DNA of 64,000 nt from Pseudomonas yamanorum (GTDB taxonomy: Bacteria; Pseudomonadota; Gammaproteobacteria; Pseudomonadales; Pseudomonadaceae): the NCBI RefSeq assembly GCF_900105735.1, contig NZ_LT629793.1, positions 6,324,001-6,388,000 on the forward strand. Reading direction: 5' to 3'. The translations under genes were made by a program, and so were the position numbers. Below the pieces are notes generated by a model, which ran no database searches, was not told the origin of the DNA, and saw only the letters and a program-made list of their open reading frames with translations. This document shows, piece after piece, positions 28,001-36,576 of the stretch. Every line of letters starts with the position of its first letter. The stretch's first letter is position 1.

Positions 28001-31000
28001 CGGCACCACCCTGGACGCCAACACCGCCGCCACCCTGGGCAATGCCGTCAACCTCGGTGGCATCCTGACCCTCGCTGGCAGCAATGCGCTGACCCTCGGC
28101 GGCAACGTCAGCGGCATCGGTGGTTTGATCAAGAACGGCGCGGCCGACCTGACCCTCAACGGCAGCAACAACTACCAGGGCGGTACGACGCTCAACACCG
28201 GCAAGATCATTGTCGGCGCCAACAACGCCTTGGGCAGCGGTGCGTTGACCACCGCCGCCAACACCAGTTTGGACGCCAGCACCGCCGTCAGCCTGAGCAA
28301 CCAGATCGGCATGACCGGCCCGCTGACGATCGGCGGTACGGCGGATCTGACCTTGGGCGGCGTCATCAGCGGCAACGGCAACCTGGTGAAAAACGGCACA
28401 GCCAACCTGATCCTTAACGGCGTCAATACGTTTATCGACGGCACCTCGTTGAACGCCGGCACGCTGACCGTCGGCAATAATGCGGCCCTCGGCACCGGCA
28501 GCCTGGCAGTCAACGGCGCGGCGACGCTGGACAGCAATGCCCCGGTAGCACTGACCAACAGCATTGCCCTGAATGCCGACCTCACCGTCGGCGGCACTCA
28601 AGGCCTGACACTGGGCGGCCTTATCGGGGGCACCGGTCAGTTGATCAAGAACGGTGCGGCTAATCTGACCCTCAACGGCATCAATACCTACAGCGGCGGC
28701 AGCACCCTCAACGCCGGTACCCTGACGCTGGGTAACGGTGCGGCGCTGGGCAGCGGTAGCCTGACCGTGGGAGGCACCTCCACACTGGACAACAGCACGG
28801 CGCTGACCCTGAACAATGGGATCATCCTCAACGCTGATTTGAACGTGGCCGGCAATAACAATCTGGCGCTCGGCGGCGTGATCAGCGGCGCTGGCGCCCT
28901 GAACAAAAATGGCTTGGCAGACCTGACGCTCAGCGGCACCAACACCTTTACCGGCGCCTTGAACATCCTTTCCGGCAGCGTCACTACTGCCAGTACCGGC
29001 GCACTGGGCAATACCTCCGGCGCCAATGTCAGCGCAGGCGCGTCGCTGATCATGGGCAGCGATGCCAGCCTGGCAACCCTTGCCGGCAGCGGTGATGTGC
29101 AGGTCAGCGCAAGCAACACCCTGTCGGTGGGCGGCCTCAATTCCACCAGCACCTTTGACGGCGGCCTGAGTGGCAGCGGCGCCCTGGCCAAGGTCGGCAC
29201 CGGCACCCTGAACCTGACCGGCATCAATGGCCTCACCGGCGACACCAACGTCAACGCAGGCACCTTGAACCTCAGCGGTTCGCTGGGCAGTGCCAATGTC
29301 AACGTCAATACCGGCGCGACTTTCACCGGCACCGGCTCGGTACTGGGTGCGCTGAACGTCAACAATGGCGGCCACCTGGCCTTGAGCAGCGGCAATACGC
29401 TGTCGGCCGGTTCGCTGGTGATGGCCGGCAGCGGCAACCTGGACGTAGCGCTTGGCGCACCGTCCACCACCTCGTTGCTCAACGTTGGCGGCAACCTGAC
29501 CCTCGATGGCAACCTGAACGTCACCGATGCCGGTGGCTTCGGCGTCGGGGTGTATCGCTTGATCAACTACACCGGGGCGCTGACCGACCTGGGCCTGAAT
29601 GTCACTGGCGTGCCGGTGGGCTTCGGCCTCGGCGACCTGGTGGTGCAAACCTCGGTGGGCAATCAGGTGAACGTACTGGTGGCGGCGCCGAACGCCAATA
29701 TCCGCTTCTGGGATGGCAGCCAGACTATCGCCAACGGCGTGGTGGACGGCGGCACCGGCAGCTGGACGGCTGGCGGCACCAACTGGACCTCGGTCAATGG
29801 CCTGGTCAACCAGCCATGGGCTGCCGACTTCGGCGTGTTTCAGGGGGCAGCCGGCACCGTCACGGTGGTGGGCGGACAATCGTTCACGGGGCTGCAATTC
29901 GTGACCGATGGCTACAACCTGGTGAGCGGCGCGGCAGGGCAGTTGACGGCGGTGAACGGCACCGGTGGCAACACCGCGATTCGTGTTGACCCGGGTTCCA
30001 CCGCGACCATCGGTGTGGGGATTGACGGCAGTGGCACCCTGGCCAAACTCGACAGTGGCACCCTCGTGCTCAATGGCGCCAACAGCTACACCGGAGGCAC
30101 CGAGCTTCAAGGCGGGACATTGGTGGTGGGCAGCAACACGGCCCTTGGCAGCGGACAATTAAGCACTTCGTCCGGCACCACGCTGGACAGCAACACCGCC
30201 GTGTCCCTGGCGAATGGAGTGAGCCTGCTCGGCAACTTGACGGTTGGCGGCAGCAATGCGCTGACCCTCAATGGCGTGATTGGCGGCGTCGGTGGCTTGA
30301 TCAAAAACGGCGCGGCTAACCTGACCCTCGGTGGCAACAATGCCTTCCTCGGTCCGGTTGCGCTGAACGCGGGCGGGCTGATCCTGGCGTCGAATTCGGC
30401 ACTGGGCAGCGCCACACTCAATGCCGCCAACGGCACCACGCTGGATGCGGCCACTGCAGTGAGCGTGAACAACGCGATCAACCTGGCCGGTAACCTCGGG
30501 GTCGGCGGCACGGCCGACCTGACCCTCGGTGGCGCTCTCAACGGCGCCGGCAGCCTGACCAAAAACGGCGCGGCCAATCTGGTCCTGAATGGCGCCAATG
30601 GTTTCCTCGGTGGAATCACCTTGAACGCCGGGACCCTGACGGCGGGGAACACTTCGGCGCTGGGCCTGGGTAACTTGACGGTGGCAGGCGCTTCGAACCT
30701 GGACAGCAACACGGCGTTGAGCCTGGCCAATAACATCGCCCTGAACGCCAATCTGGGCGTTACCGGCAGCAATGACCTGACCCTCGGCGGCGTGACCAGC
30801 GGGGCAGGCGGCGTGAGTAAAAACGGCGCGGCGAACCTGACGCTCAATGGCACCAATACCTATACCGGCGGCACCACGCTGAACGCCGGTACCTTGACTC
30901 TCGGCGGTGCAGCGGCACTCGGCTCAGGCACCTTGACCGTGGCCGGGCCTTCGACGCTGGACAACAGTTCGGCGCTGGTGCTGGCCAACAACGTCACGGT

Positions 31001-34000
31001 CAACGACAACCTGAGTGTGACCGGCACCAACAACCTGACCTTGGGCGGCGTGTTGGATGGCGCTGGCACCCTGACCAAAAATGGCGCAGCCGACCTGACC
31101 CTTGGCGGCAACAACACCTTCAGCGGCAATTTCAATGTACTCGGCGGTAGCCTGACCACCACCAGTGCGACGGCGCTCGGCAATAACGCCGGCTTGAACC
31201 TGGGTGCCGGTACCCAGCTCAATCTCGGGGCTTCTGCCAGCCTTGGCAGCCTGACCGGCAACGGCACCGCACTGATCGGCGGCGGCAATATCCTCAGCCT
31301 GGGTGGCGGCAACCAGAGCAGTACCTTTGACGGGGTACTCGACGGTGGTGGGCAACTGAACAAACTCGGTACCGGTACCTTGACCCTCAGCGGCATCAAC
31401 ACCCTGACCGGCGACACCAGCGTCAACGGTGGCACCCTGAATCTCAGCGGCTCCCTGGCCAGCGGTAATGTCGCGGTCAACAGCGGCGCGACGCTCACGG
31501 GCACCGGCAGCCTTGGCGGCGCCGTCACCGTGGCCGATGGCGGGCACCTGGCAGGCTCGACCGGCAGTACCTTGTCGGTGGGCTCGCTGGTGTTGTCGGG
31601 TAACTCCAACCTGGATGTCGGGCTGGGTACACCGGTCGTCGGTGGCGGTAATGCGCTGATCAATGTCGGCGGTAACCTGACCCTGGACGGCAACCTCAAC
31701 GTCAGCGACATCGGCGGCTTTGGCAGTGGTGTGTATCGCATCATCAACTACACCGGCGGCTTGACCGACAACGGCCTGGTGATCGGCGCGGTGCCCGGCA
31801 GCGTGACGCCGGGGGATCTGCAGGTGCAGACGGCAGTCGGTAATCAGGTCAACCTGCTGGTGACGGCACCGAACACCACTGTGCAGTTCTGGGACGGCGG
31901 CCAACTGGTGGGCGACGGCACCGTTCACGGCGGCAGCGGCACCTGGGGCACCGGTACGACCAACTGGACCAATGTGGACGGTACTGTCAATCAGGCCTGG
32001 GGCAACAGTTTCGCGGTGTTCCAGGGCACGGCGGGCACGGTCACGGTCAACGGTACGCAAAGCATCACCGGCCTGCAGTTCGCCACCGACGGCTACAGCC
32101 TGGTGGACGGCACGGCGGGCGCGTTGAACCTGGTCAATGGCGGCACCGGGAATGCGGCGATTCGTGTCGACCCTGACAACACTGCCACCATCGGCGTGGC
32201 CATCAACGGCGCCGGCACGCTGGGCAAGTACGACACCGGCACCTTGGTACTCAATGGCACCAACGGCTACACCGGCGGCACTGCCCTCAATGGCGGCAAG
32301 CTGGTGGTGGGCAATGACAGCGCACTCGGCACCGGCGTATTGACGACGGCCAACGGCACCGCGCTGGACAGCAACACGGCGGTCAACCTGGCTAACGCGG
32401 TGGTTGTGAACGGCGCCTTGAATGTCGCCGGGTCCAACGCCTTGACCCTGGGCGGTGTGGTCAGTGGCAGCGGCAGCCTGGTCAAGAACGGTGCGGCCAG
32501 CCTGACCCTCAATGGCAACAACACCTTCAGCGGCGGGACGCAGTTGGCGGCAGGCACGCTGATCCTCGGCAATAACAATGCCTTGGGCAGTGGTGCCCTG
32601 GGTGTTACCGGCAATTCAGTACTCGACAGCACGGCGGCGTTGCAGCTCAATAATGGGATCAACCTCGGTGCGCAACTGGGCCTCGCGGGCACTCAAGACA
32701 CCACCCTCGGTGGCGTCATCAGTGGCACTGGCAGCCTGGTGAAAAACGGCAATGGTTCACTACTGCTCACCGGTGCCAACACCTACAGCGGCGGCACCAC
32801 CTTGAACGGCGGTATCACTTCGGGTGACACCAGCAGCCTGCAGGGCGCGATCGCCAACAATGCGACCCTGACCTTCGAACAGGCGGCGGATGGCACCTAC
32901 ACCGGCAACCTCACTGGCGCCGGCGTGCTGAACAAAAACGGTACCGGCGACCTGCTGCTCAGTGGCAACAACACCTTTACCGGCGATACCAACGTCAACG
33001 CCGGCGGCCTGTTGGTCAATGGCACGTTGAACAGCGCCAATGTGCTGGTGGGCAGTGGCGCCTCCCTGGGCGGTTCGGGCCAACTGGCGGGTACGGTCAC
33101 CCTGGCGAACGGCTCGACCCTGACCGCAGGCACTGGCGGCACCCCGTTGTCGGTAGGCGGTCTCAACTTGTCGTCGGGGACCAACCTGGACTTCAGCCTC
33201 GGCGCGCCGGGCGCTTCTACCTCGGTGGTGAATGTGGCCGGCAACCTGACCCTGGACGGCACGCTGAACGTCACCGACGCCGGCGGCTTCGGCACCGGGG
33301 TTTACCAACTGTTCCGCTACGGCGGCAGCCTGACCGACAACGGCCTGGCTTACGGCACGCTGCCTTCGGGCATCCTGCCGGGCGCGCTGACCTTGCAAAC
33401 CGCGCTGGCCAATCAGGTCAACCTGCTGGTGCAAACCACGCCGGGGCAAGTCCAGTTCTGGAACGGCGGCACCACCAATCCTGACGGCACGATCACCGGC
33501 GGCAGCGGGATGTGGGGCCCGGGCACCAACTGGACCGATCCGAACGGCACCCAGGGCCAGGCGTCAACCAACCAGTTCGCAGTGTTTGGCGGGCAGGGCG
33601 GGACCGTGACAGTGGAGGGTAATCAGGGCTTCACCGGTCTGCAGTTCCTCGATCCGGGCTACTCGCTGGTGGCCGGTGCAGGCGGCAGCCTGAGCCCGAC
33701 CAATGCGCCGGACGGCAGCTTGGCCGCAGCACGGGTCAACGCTGGCGTGACCACGCAGATCGATGCGCCGCTGGTGGGCACGGGCGGCATCAACAAGCTG
33801 GATGCCGGTACCTTGGTGCTGACGGGCGCCAATACTTACACCGGCGGCACCACCGTCAGTGGCGGGACCTTGGCCGGTAACACCACCAGCCTGCGGGGCA
33901 ATATCCGCAACAACGCGCGCTTGCTGTTCACGCAACTGAGCAGCGGCCAATTCAACGGAGTGCTCAGCGGTACCGGTGCGCTGGTCAAGCAAGGTGCGGG

Positions 34001-35630
34001 TACGCTGCTGCTGACCGGCAACCAGCCGTTCAGCGGGACGGTGGCGGTGGATCAGGGCGTGTTGCAAGTCGGCAACGCGGCCAATCCAAATGCAGTGTTC
34101 GGTGGGCAGGTCACCGTGGCTAACGGTGCCGGGCTGACGGGCAATGGCAGCGTTGGTTCGCTGGTCAACCACGGTGCGGTGGCCCCGGACAGTGGCAAGC
34201 TGAGCGTCGCCGGCAACTTCACCAACGCCACCGATGGCGCGCTGAACCTGGTTATCACCCCATCGGCTGCCGGGGCCCTGGCGGTAGGCGGCACGGCGGA
34301 CCTGGCGGGCACGCTGAATGTGGTCAACCTGGCGCCGTATGCCGGGCCAACTACCTACACCTTGTTGACCGCCGACGGCGGGGTCACCGGAACGTTCGCT
34401 ACCACCAACCTTGAGAACCTGGCGTTCCTCAATACCGCGCTCAGCTACAGCCCGAACCAGGTTGCGCTGGCGGTCAGCCGCAATAATGTCAGCTACGCCA
34501 GCGTGGCGGCCACCGGCAATCAGCGGGCGGTAGCGGCAGCACTGGGCAGTGGCGCAGCGGTGGGCGGTGCGGCGGTGCAAAACGCACTGCTCAACGGCAG
34601 CGTCGCCGGGGCTCGCGCCGCGTTCGACAACCTGTCGGGGGAAATCCACGCCAGTACCGCCAGCGCCTTGCTCGAAGACTCGCGTTACATCCGTGATGCG
34701 GTCAATGAGCGCCTGCGCCAACCCGGCTGCTACCGTAAGGACGATCCCCGCAGCAGCCTGGCACCGAGCGAAAACCAGCTGAGCAGCGCCGGTTGCCAAG
34801 GCGAAATGGTCGGCTGGGCACGTGTGCTGGGCACCTGGGGGCATATGGGCGGCGACAGCAACACCGCCAACCTGGATCGCAACCTCAGTGGCTTCCTGCT
34901 GGGTACCGATAAACAACTGGATGACGCCTGGCGCGCCGGTGTTGCCGCCGGTTACACCCGCAGCGACCTCGACGCCAAGCACCGCAACTCCAGCGCCGAC
35001 GTCGACAGCTATCACCTGATGGCCTACACCGCGTACCAGCAGGAAGCGTTCGCCGCACGGATGGGCGTGGCCTACAGCTGGCACGACATCGAGAGCAAGC
35101 GCGACGTAGCGGTGGGTGGTGTGGGTCAACGCCTGAAGGCCGACTACAAGGCGCGCAGCGCGCAAGTGTTCGGTGAAGTCGGCTACACCATTCAAACCGG
35201 CAGCGTCGCCCTGGAACCGTTCGCCGGCCTGGCCTACGTCAACTACGATAGCGACACCATCAAGGAGAAGGGCGGCTCGGCAGCCCTGCGCGGTGATGCC
35301 GATCAAGACGTCACCTTCTCCACCCTGGGCCTGCGTGCCGGCCAGACCATCACTTTGGGCAACGGCTCGAAAATCACACCGCGGGGCAGCATCGGCTGGC
35401 GTCATGCCTTCGGTGATACCAAGCCGGATGCGGACCTGAGCTTTATCAACGGCGGTGGAACTTCATTCAGTACCCAAGGTGTGCCGATTGCCAAGGACAG
35501 CGCCGTGCTGGAAGCCGGCATCGACTATCAGATCAGCCCCAACGGCAAGCTGGGCCTGGGCTACTCCGGCCAGGTCTCGCGCAACGACAAGGACCATGCG
35601 ATGACCATCAGTTTCTCCCTCGGTTTCTGA
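25098..35630 (+). CDS. Giant type V autotransporter with beta-strand repeats
   Basis: The product is about 3510 residues. It has an N-terminal signal peptide (about 1-38), a mature N-terminus with a close Cys pair, a passenger built of autotransporter-associated beta-strand repeats (about 86 residues each), and a C-terminal beta-barrel (about residues 3237-3510) ending FSLGF with the terminal Phe needed for outer-membrane insertion. No protease, lipase or other catalytic domain is visible, so adhesion, aggregation or biofilm roles are the reasonable inference. The GTG at 25098 is preferred because AAGGAG lies 6 bases upstream; ATG 25068 and ATG 24960 are in frame. A rho-independent terminator follows the stop. 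Confidence 0.93.
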   Translation: MERRLAAAAVPRISPLNLAIRLGIAGLVLGLASPQAMAACSPASPTAGATVTCTGVPSLPLFLNTFASAVNGLTVNVNSGAQMNATLGGQVLNLTGNNLTLNNSGTIDPALLGLVTVLSGGVTLGNTAASNVTINNTLTGIIRGTGDVLGLNLTSLAGMAMNVVNGAGGVTNITNNGTIGSNALLNLTLFSSDTPVVAVQGGSQVNMVNNGTLTGRVAFETSSTGNTFINTGTISGGVSMGAASSNTFTAVTGSTITNGGGVGLGLGGLIGVNLTFAPTGQVDGGAGGSNSLILQNTIGVGGGTSGAGTASSANYVNFNNLTVNSGTWTLQGPLVSGSTTLNGGVASFNSAQSFGTGVLTSNGGVIQASNAGLTLNNLISLGSGGLTVQGANGSTLGGVISGSGGLTKAGTGQLSLSGANTYAGNTTINGGSVQVLNNQAFSTGSVTFAGSASLSAPGTISLNNLITLNGAMTATGAGSLTLGGVINGAGGLSKSGSGTLTLNGNNTAFTGPSNLNTGTLVLGNNNALGTGVLNVNGGANLDTGANVTLNNNIILNANLATVGSNALTLGGVISGVGGITKNGASTLTVTGNNTQSGSTTLNAGTLLVGNNNALGTGALNTAASTTLDATTAVILANTVFMAADLTIGGTQALGLTGAISGAAGLIKNGTAALTLGGANTYTGNTMLNAGSLIVGSNTALGAGGILNTADGTTLDASTNVSLTNGVGVTGNLNIGGTAGLTLGGVVAGSGGLTKNGAANLVLNGANTFLNGVTLNAGTLTAGNNAALGVGDLTVAGAASLDSSANVTLANNIALNADLSVAGSNALTLGGVLSGANQLIKNGAANLTLNGANTYQGGTTLNAGSLTLGNATALGTGALTVGGASSLDSTGALSLGNAINLNANLTAGGANPLTLGGVIAGAGGLIKTGASSLTLNGNNTYTGTTALNAGTLIVGANTALGTGALNASNGTTLDANTAATLGNAVNLGGILTLAGSNALTLGGNVSGIGGLIKNGAADLTLNGSNNYQGGTTLNTGKIIVGANNALGSGALTTAANTSLDASTAVSLSNQIGMTGPLTIGGTADLTLGGVISGNGNLVKNGTANLILNGVNTFIDGTSLNAGTLTVGNNAALGTGSLAVNGAATLDSNAPVALTNSIALNADLTVGGTQGLTLGGLIGGTGQLIKNGAANLTLNGINTYSGGSTLNAGTLTLGNGAALGSGSLTVGGTSTLDNSTALTLNNGIILNADLNVAGNNNLALGGVISGAGALNKNGLADLTLSGTNTFTGALNILSGSVTTASTGALGNTSGANVSAGASLIMGSDASLATLAGSGDVQVSASNTLSVGGLNSTSTFDGGLSGSGALAKVGTGTLNLTGINGLTGDTNVNAGTLNLSGSLGSANVNVNTGATFTGTGSVLGALNVNNGGHLALSSGNTLSAGSLVMAGSGNLDVALGAPSTTSLLNVGGNLTLDGNLNVTDAGGFGVGVYRLINYTGALTDLGLNVTGVPVGFGLGDLVVQTSVGNQVNVLVAAPNANIRFWDGSQTIANGVVDGGTGSWTAGGTNWTSVNGLVNQPWAADFGVFQGAAGTVTVVGGQSFTGLQFVTDGYNLVSGAAGQLTAVNGTGGNTAIRVDPGSTATIGVGIDGSGTLAKLDSGTLVLNGANSYTGGTELQGGTLVVGSNTALGSGQLSTSSGTTLDSNTAVSLANGVSLLGNLTVGGSNALTLNGVIGGVGGLIKNGAANLTLGGNNAFLGPVALNAGGLILASNSALGSATLNAANGTTLDAATAVSVNNAINLAGNLGVGGTADLTLGGALNGAGSLTKNGAANLVLNGANGFLGGITLNAGTLTAGNTSALGLGNLTVAGASNLDSNTALSLANNIALNANLGVTGSNDLTLGGVTSGAGGVSKNGAANLTLNGTNTYTGGTTLNAGTLTLGGAAALGSGTLTVAGPSTLDNSSALVLANNVTVNDNLSVTGTNNLTLGGVLDGAGTLTKNGAADLTLGGNNTFSGNFNVLGGSLTTTSATALGNNAGLNLGAGTQLNLGASASLGSLTGNGTALIGGGNILSLGGGNQSSTFDGVLDGGGQLNKLGTGTLTLSGINTLTGDTSVNGGTLNLSGSLASGNVAVNSGATLTGTGSLGGAVTVADGGHLAGSTGSTLSVGSLVLSGNSNLDVGLGTPVVGGGNALINVGGNLTLDGNLNVSDIGGFGSGVYRIINYTGGLTDNGLVIGAVPGSVTPGDLQVQTAVGNQVNLLVTAPNTTVQFWDGGQLVGDGTVHGGSGTWGTGTTNWTNVDGTVNQAWGNSFAVFQGTAGTVTVNGTQSITGLQFATDGYSLVDGTAGALNLVNGGTGNAAIRVDPDNTATIGVAINGAGTLGKYDTGTLVLNGTNGYTGGTALNGGKLVVGNDSALGTGVLTTANGTALDSNTAVNLANAVVVNGALNVAGSNALTLGGVVSGSGSLVKNGAASLTLNGNNTFSGGTQLAAGTLILGNNNALGSGALGVTGNSVLDSTAALQLNNGINLGAQLGLAGTQDTTLGGVISGTGSLVKNGNGSLLLTGANTYSGGTTLNGGITSGDTSSLQGAIANNATLTFEQAADGTYTGNLTGAGVLNKNGTGDLLLSGNNTFTGDTNVNAGGLLVNGTLNSANVLVGSGASLGGSGQLAGTVTLANGSTLTAGTGGTPLSVGGLNLSSGTNLDFSLGAPGASTSVVNVAGNLTLDGTLNVTDAGGFGTGVYQLFRYGGSLTDNGLAYGTLPSGILPGALTLQTALANQVNLLVQTTPGQVQFWNGGTTNPDGTITGGSGMWGPGTNWTDPNGTQGQASTNQFAVFGGQGGTVTVEGNQGFTGLQFLDPGYSLVAGAGGSLSPTNAPDGSLAAARVNAGVTTQIDAPLVGTGGINKLDAGTLVLTGANTYTGGTTVSGGTLAGNTTSLRGNIRNNARLLFTQLSSGQFNGVLSGTGALVKQGAGTLLLTGNQPFSGTVAVDQGVLQVGNAANPNAVFGGQVTVANGAGLTGNGSVGSLVNHGAVAPDSGKLSVAGNFTNATDGALNLVITPSAAGALAVGGTADLAGTLNVVNLAPYAGPTTYTLLTADGGVTGTFATTNLENLAFLNTALSYSPNQVALAVSRNNVSYASVAATGNQRAVAAALGSGAAVGGAAVQNALLNGSVAGARAAFDNLSGEIHASTASALLEDSRYIRDAVNERLRQPGCYRKDDPRSSLAPSENQLSSAGCQGEMVGWARVLGTWGHMGGDSNTANLDRNLSGFLLGTDKQLDDAWRAGVAAGYTRSDLDAKHRNSSADVDSYHLMAYTAYQQEAFAARMGVAYSWHDIESKRDVAVGGVGQRLKADYKARSAQVFGEVGYTIQTGSVALEPFAGLAYVNYDSDTIKEKGGSAALRGDADQDVTFSTLGLRAGQTITLGNGSKITPRGSIGWRHAFGDTKPDADLSFINGGGTSFSTQGVPIAKDSAVLEAGIDYQISPNGKLGLGYSGQVSRNDKDHAMTISFSLGF
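26284..29010 (+). repeat. Autotransporter passenger repeat block 1
   Basis: About ten tandem units, mostly 258 bases (86 residues), each carrying a core like LTLGG..SG....KNG...LTLNG.NTY.GGT.LNAGTL..GNN.ALG. Units diverge at the ends of the block. This matches the autotransporter-associated beta-strand repeat, predicted to form turns of a beta-helix. Confidence 0.85.
29700..30050 (+). repeat. Trp-rich spacer module, copy 1
   Basis: A non-PATR module starts at FWDG and contains a GTGSW..GGTNWT segment, FGVFQG, TVTV, GLQFVTDGY and IRVDP. Two further copies lie at 31881 and 33450. It separates blocks of 86-residue repeats. Confidence 0.75.
30050..31130 (+). repeat. Autotransporter passenger repeat block 2
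   Basis: About four well-formed 86-residue units of the same type as block 1, then a degenerate unit and the linker that precedes the next Trp-rich module. Confidence 0.8.
31881..32230 (+). repeat. Trp-rich spacer module, copy 2
   Basis: This copy repeats the FWDGG, TNWT, FAVFQG, TVTV, GLQFATDGY and IRVDP landmarks of copy 1 in the same order. Confidence 0.75.
32230..32990 (+). repeat. Autotransporter passenger repeat block 3
   Basis: About three repeat units of the same family, shorter and more divergent at the 3' end than those of block 1. Confidence 0.75.
33450..33800 (+). repeat. Trp-rich spacer module, copy 3
   Basis: This is the most divergent copy: FWNGG, TNWTD, FAVFGG, TVTV, GLQFLDPGY. 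One further beta-strand repeat unit follows before the pre-barrel region. Confidence 0.7.
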
Positions 35631-35648
35631 TCAAGACCGAGTCTCTTC

Positions 35649-35673
35649 AACCGCCCGAAAGGGCGGTTTTTTT
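35649..35673 (+). terminator. Rho-independent terminator of the autotransporter gene
   Basis: Arms AACCGCCC and GGGCGGTT enclose a GAAA loop and are followed by a run of T, 18 bases after the stop codon. Confidence 0.92.
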
Positions 35674-35772
35674 ATGGGCGGATAATTGTGCGGGAAAAAC
35701 CTGCAAACATTTTTCCGGGGAAAACGGGAGGCTGTGCGCCCCTCAGGCTTCTACAGTTATGCACTTGAGTTT

Positions 35773-35792
35773 ATATTCCATGGATGGAATAT
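35773..35792. promoter_or_regulatory. Candidate toxin-antitoxin operator
   Basis: A dyad ATATTCCAT-GG-ATGGAATAT ends 4 bases before the toxin ATG, so it overlaps the ribosome-binding region. XRE-type antitoxins commonly bind such palindromes to repress their own operon. Confidence 0.6.
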
Positions 35793-35796
35793 TTGC

Positions 35797-36162
35797 ATGA
35801 GTTGGGACGTTGAATATACGGATGAGTTTGGCGGCTGGTGGGGCGAACTGGATACGAAGGAGCAGTCCTCGGTATCGGCCAGCATGGATTTGCTGGGCTT
35901 TTTGGGGCCAGGCCTGGGGTTTCCCCACAGCAGTGATATCAAGGGGGCGCGGCATGGCAACCTGCGAGCACTGCGGATACAGCACGCGGGGCGACCTTAT
36001 CGGGTGCTGTACGCATTTGATCCACGCCGGTGTGCCTTATTGCTGATAGGCGGGGACAAAACAGGACGAGGCCGCTGGTATGACGAATACGTCCCGCTGG
36101 CTGAGACCTTGTATGACGAACATTTGGAAACCCTGCGTAAAGAGGGCCGTCACCATGGCTAA
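35797..36162 (+). CDS. RelE/HigB-like toxin (Gp49 family)
   Basis: The 121-residue protein fits the RelE/ParE superfamily, phage Gp49-like HigB type: an N-terminal helix pair and then ARHGNLRALRIQHAGRPYRVLYAFDP and LLIGGDKTGRGRWYDEYVP, the typical beta-sheet core with basic residues. Such toxins cleave mRNA on the ribosome. The gene is first in the operon and overlaps the XRE gene by 8 bases, the reversed order of HigBA-type systems. A 20-base palindrome lies directly upstream. Confidence 0.87.
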   Translation: MSWDVEYTDEFGGWWGELDTKEQSSVSASMDLLGFLGPGLGFPHSSDIKGARHGNLRALRIQHAGRPYRVLYAFDPRRCALLLIGGDKTGRGRWYDEYVPLAETLYDEHLETLRKEGRHHG

Positions 36163-36460
36163 AAAATTCAGTGAGCTTCAGGCTCGCATGACACCGCAAG
36201 CTCGGGCCGATGCAGAGCGCATCCTCCAGCAGCACCTTAAAGAAATGCCTCTGCATGAACTGCGCAAGGCGCAACAGATGAGCCAGGACACGTTGGCCAA
36301 GGCGCTGAATATCAACCAGGCGGCAGTGTCCAAAATGGAGCGTCGCACCGACATGTATATCAGCACGCTGCGTAACTACATTCGCGCCATGGGAGGGGAG
36401 CTGGAAATTGTCGCCACGTTTCCTGATGGCCAGGTAAAGATCGAAAACTTTGCCAATTGA
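36155..36460 (+). CDS. XRE-family antitoxin (HigA-like)
   Basis: The 101-residue protein has a helix-turn-helix of the XRE/Cro type at about 45-75 (MSQDTLAKALNINQAAVSKM) and the usual HigA-like C-terminal strand region. It would neutralise the upstream toxin and repress the operon. Its start lies inside the last codons of the toxin gene, so the two are translationally coupled. A terminator follows 18 bases after the stop. Confidence 0.88.
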   Translation: MAKKFSELQARMTPQARADAERILQQHLKEMPLHELRKAQQMSQDTLAKALNINQAAVSKMERRTDMYISTLRNYIRAMGGELEIVATFPDGQVKIENFAN

Positions 36461-36478
36461 GTGATTTTCTCCGTCAAC

Positions 36479-36502
36479 GCCCGGCTATGTGCCGGGCTTT
36501 TT
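36479..36502 (+). terminator. Rho-independent terminator of the toxin-antitoxin operon
   Basis: Arms GCCCGGC and GCCGGGC enclose TATGT and are followed by TTTTT. Confidence 0.9.
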
Positions 36503-36576
36503 GTGATCTGAATACCTGTCGCCATTGTGCAGCTTTATAGACAATACTTGGCATTCTCGCCCTATCGGCCATCACC

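Noticed and set aside
27537..30158. Long minus-strand reading frame (about 870 codons) inside the autotransporter, with others at 25182-26414, 30107-30856 and 33564-35405
   Set aside because: They lie opposite a single continuous gene with GC-rich codon bias and a 258-base period. The translations are Pro/Ala/Val or Gly/Gln rich with no family features, and the period matches the repeat in the real gene.
26284..33800. Periodic repeats considered as CRISPR or a satellite array
   Set aside because: The units are 258 bases, translate in one frame into autotransporter repeats and vary by substitution, unlike short CRISPR repeats with spacers.
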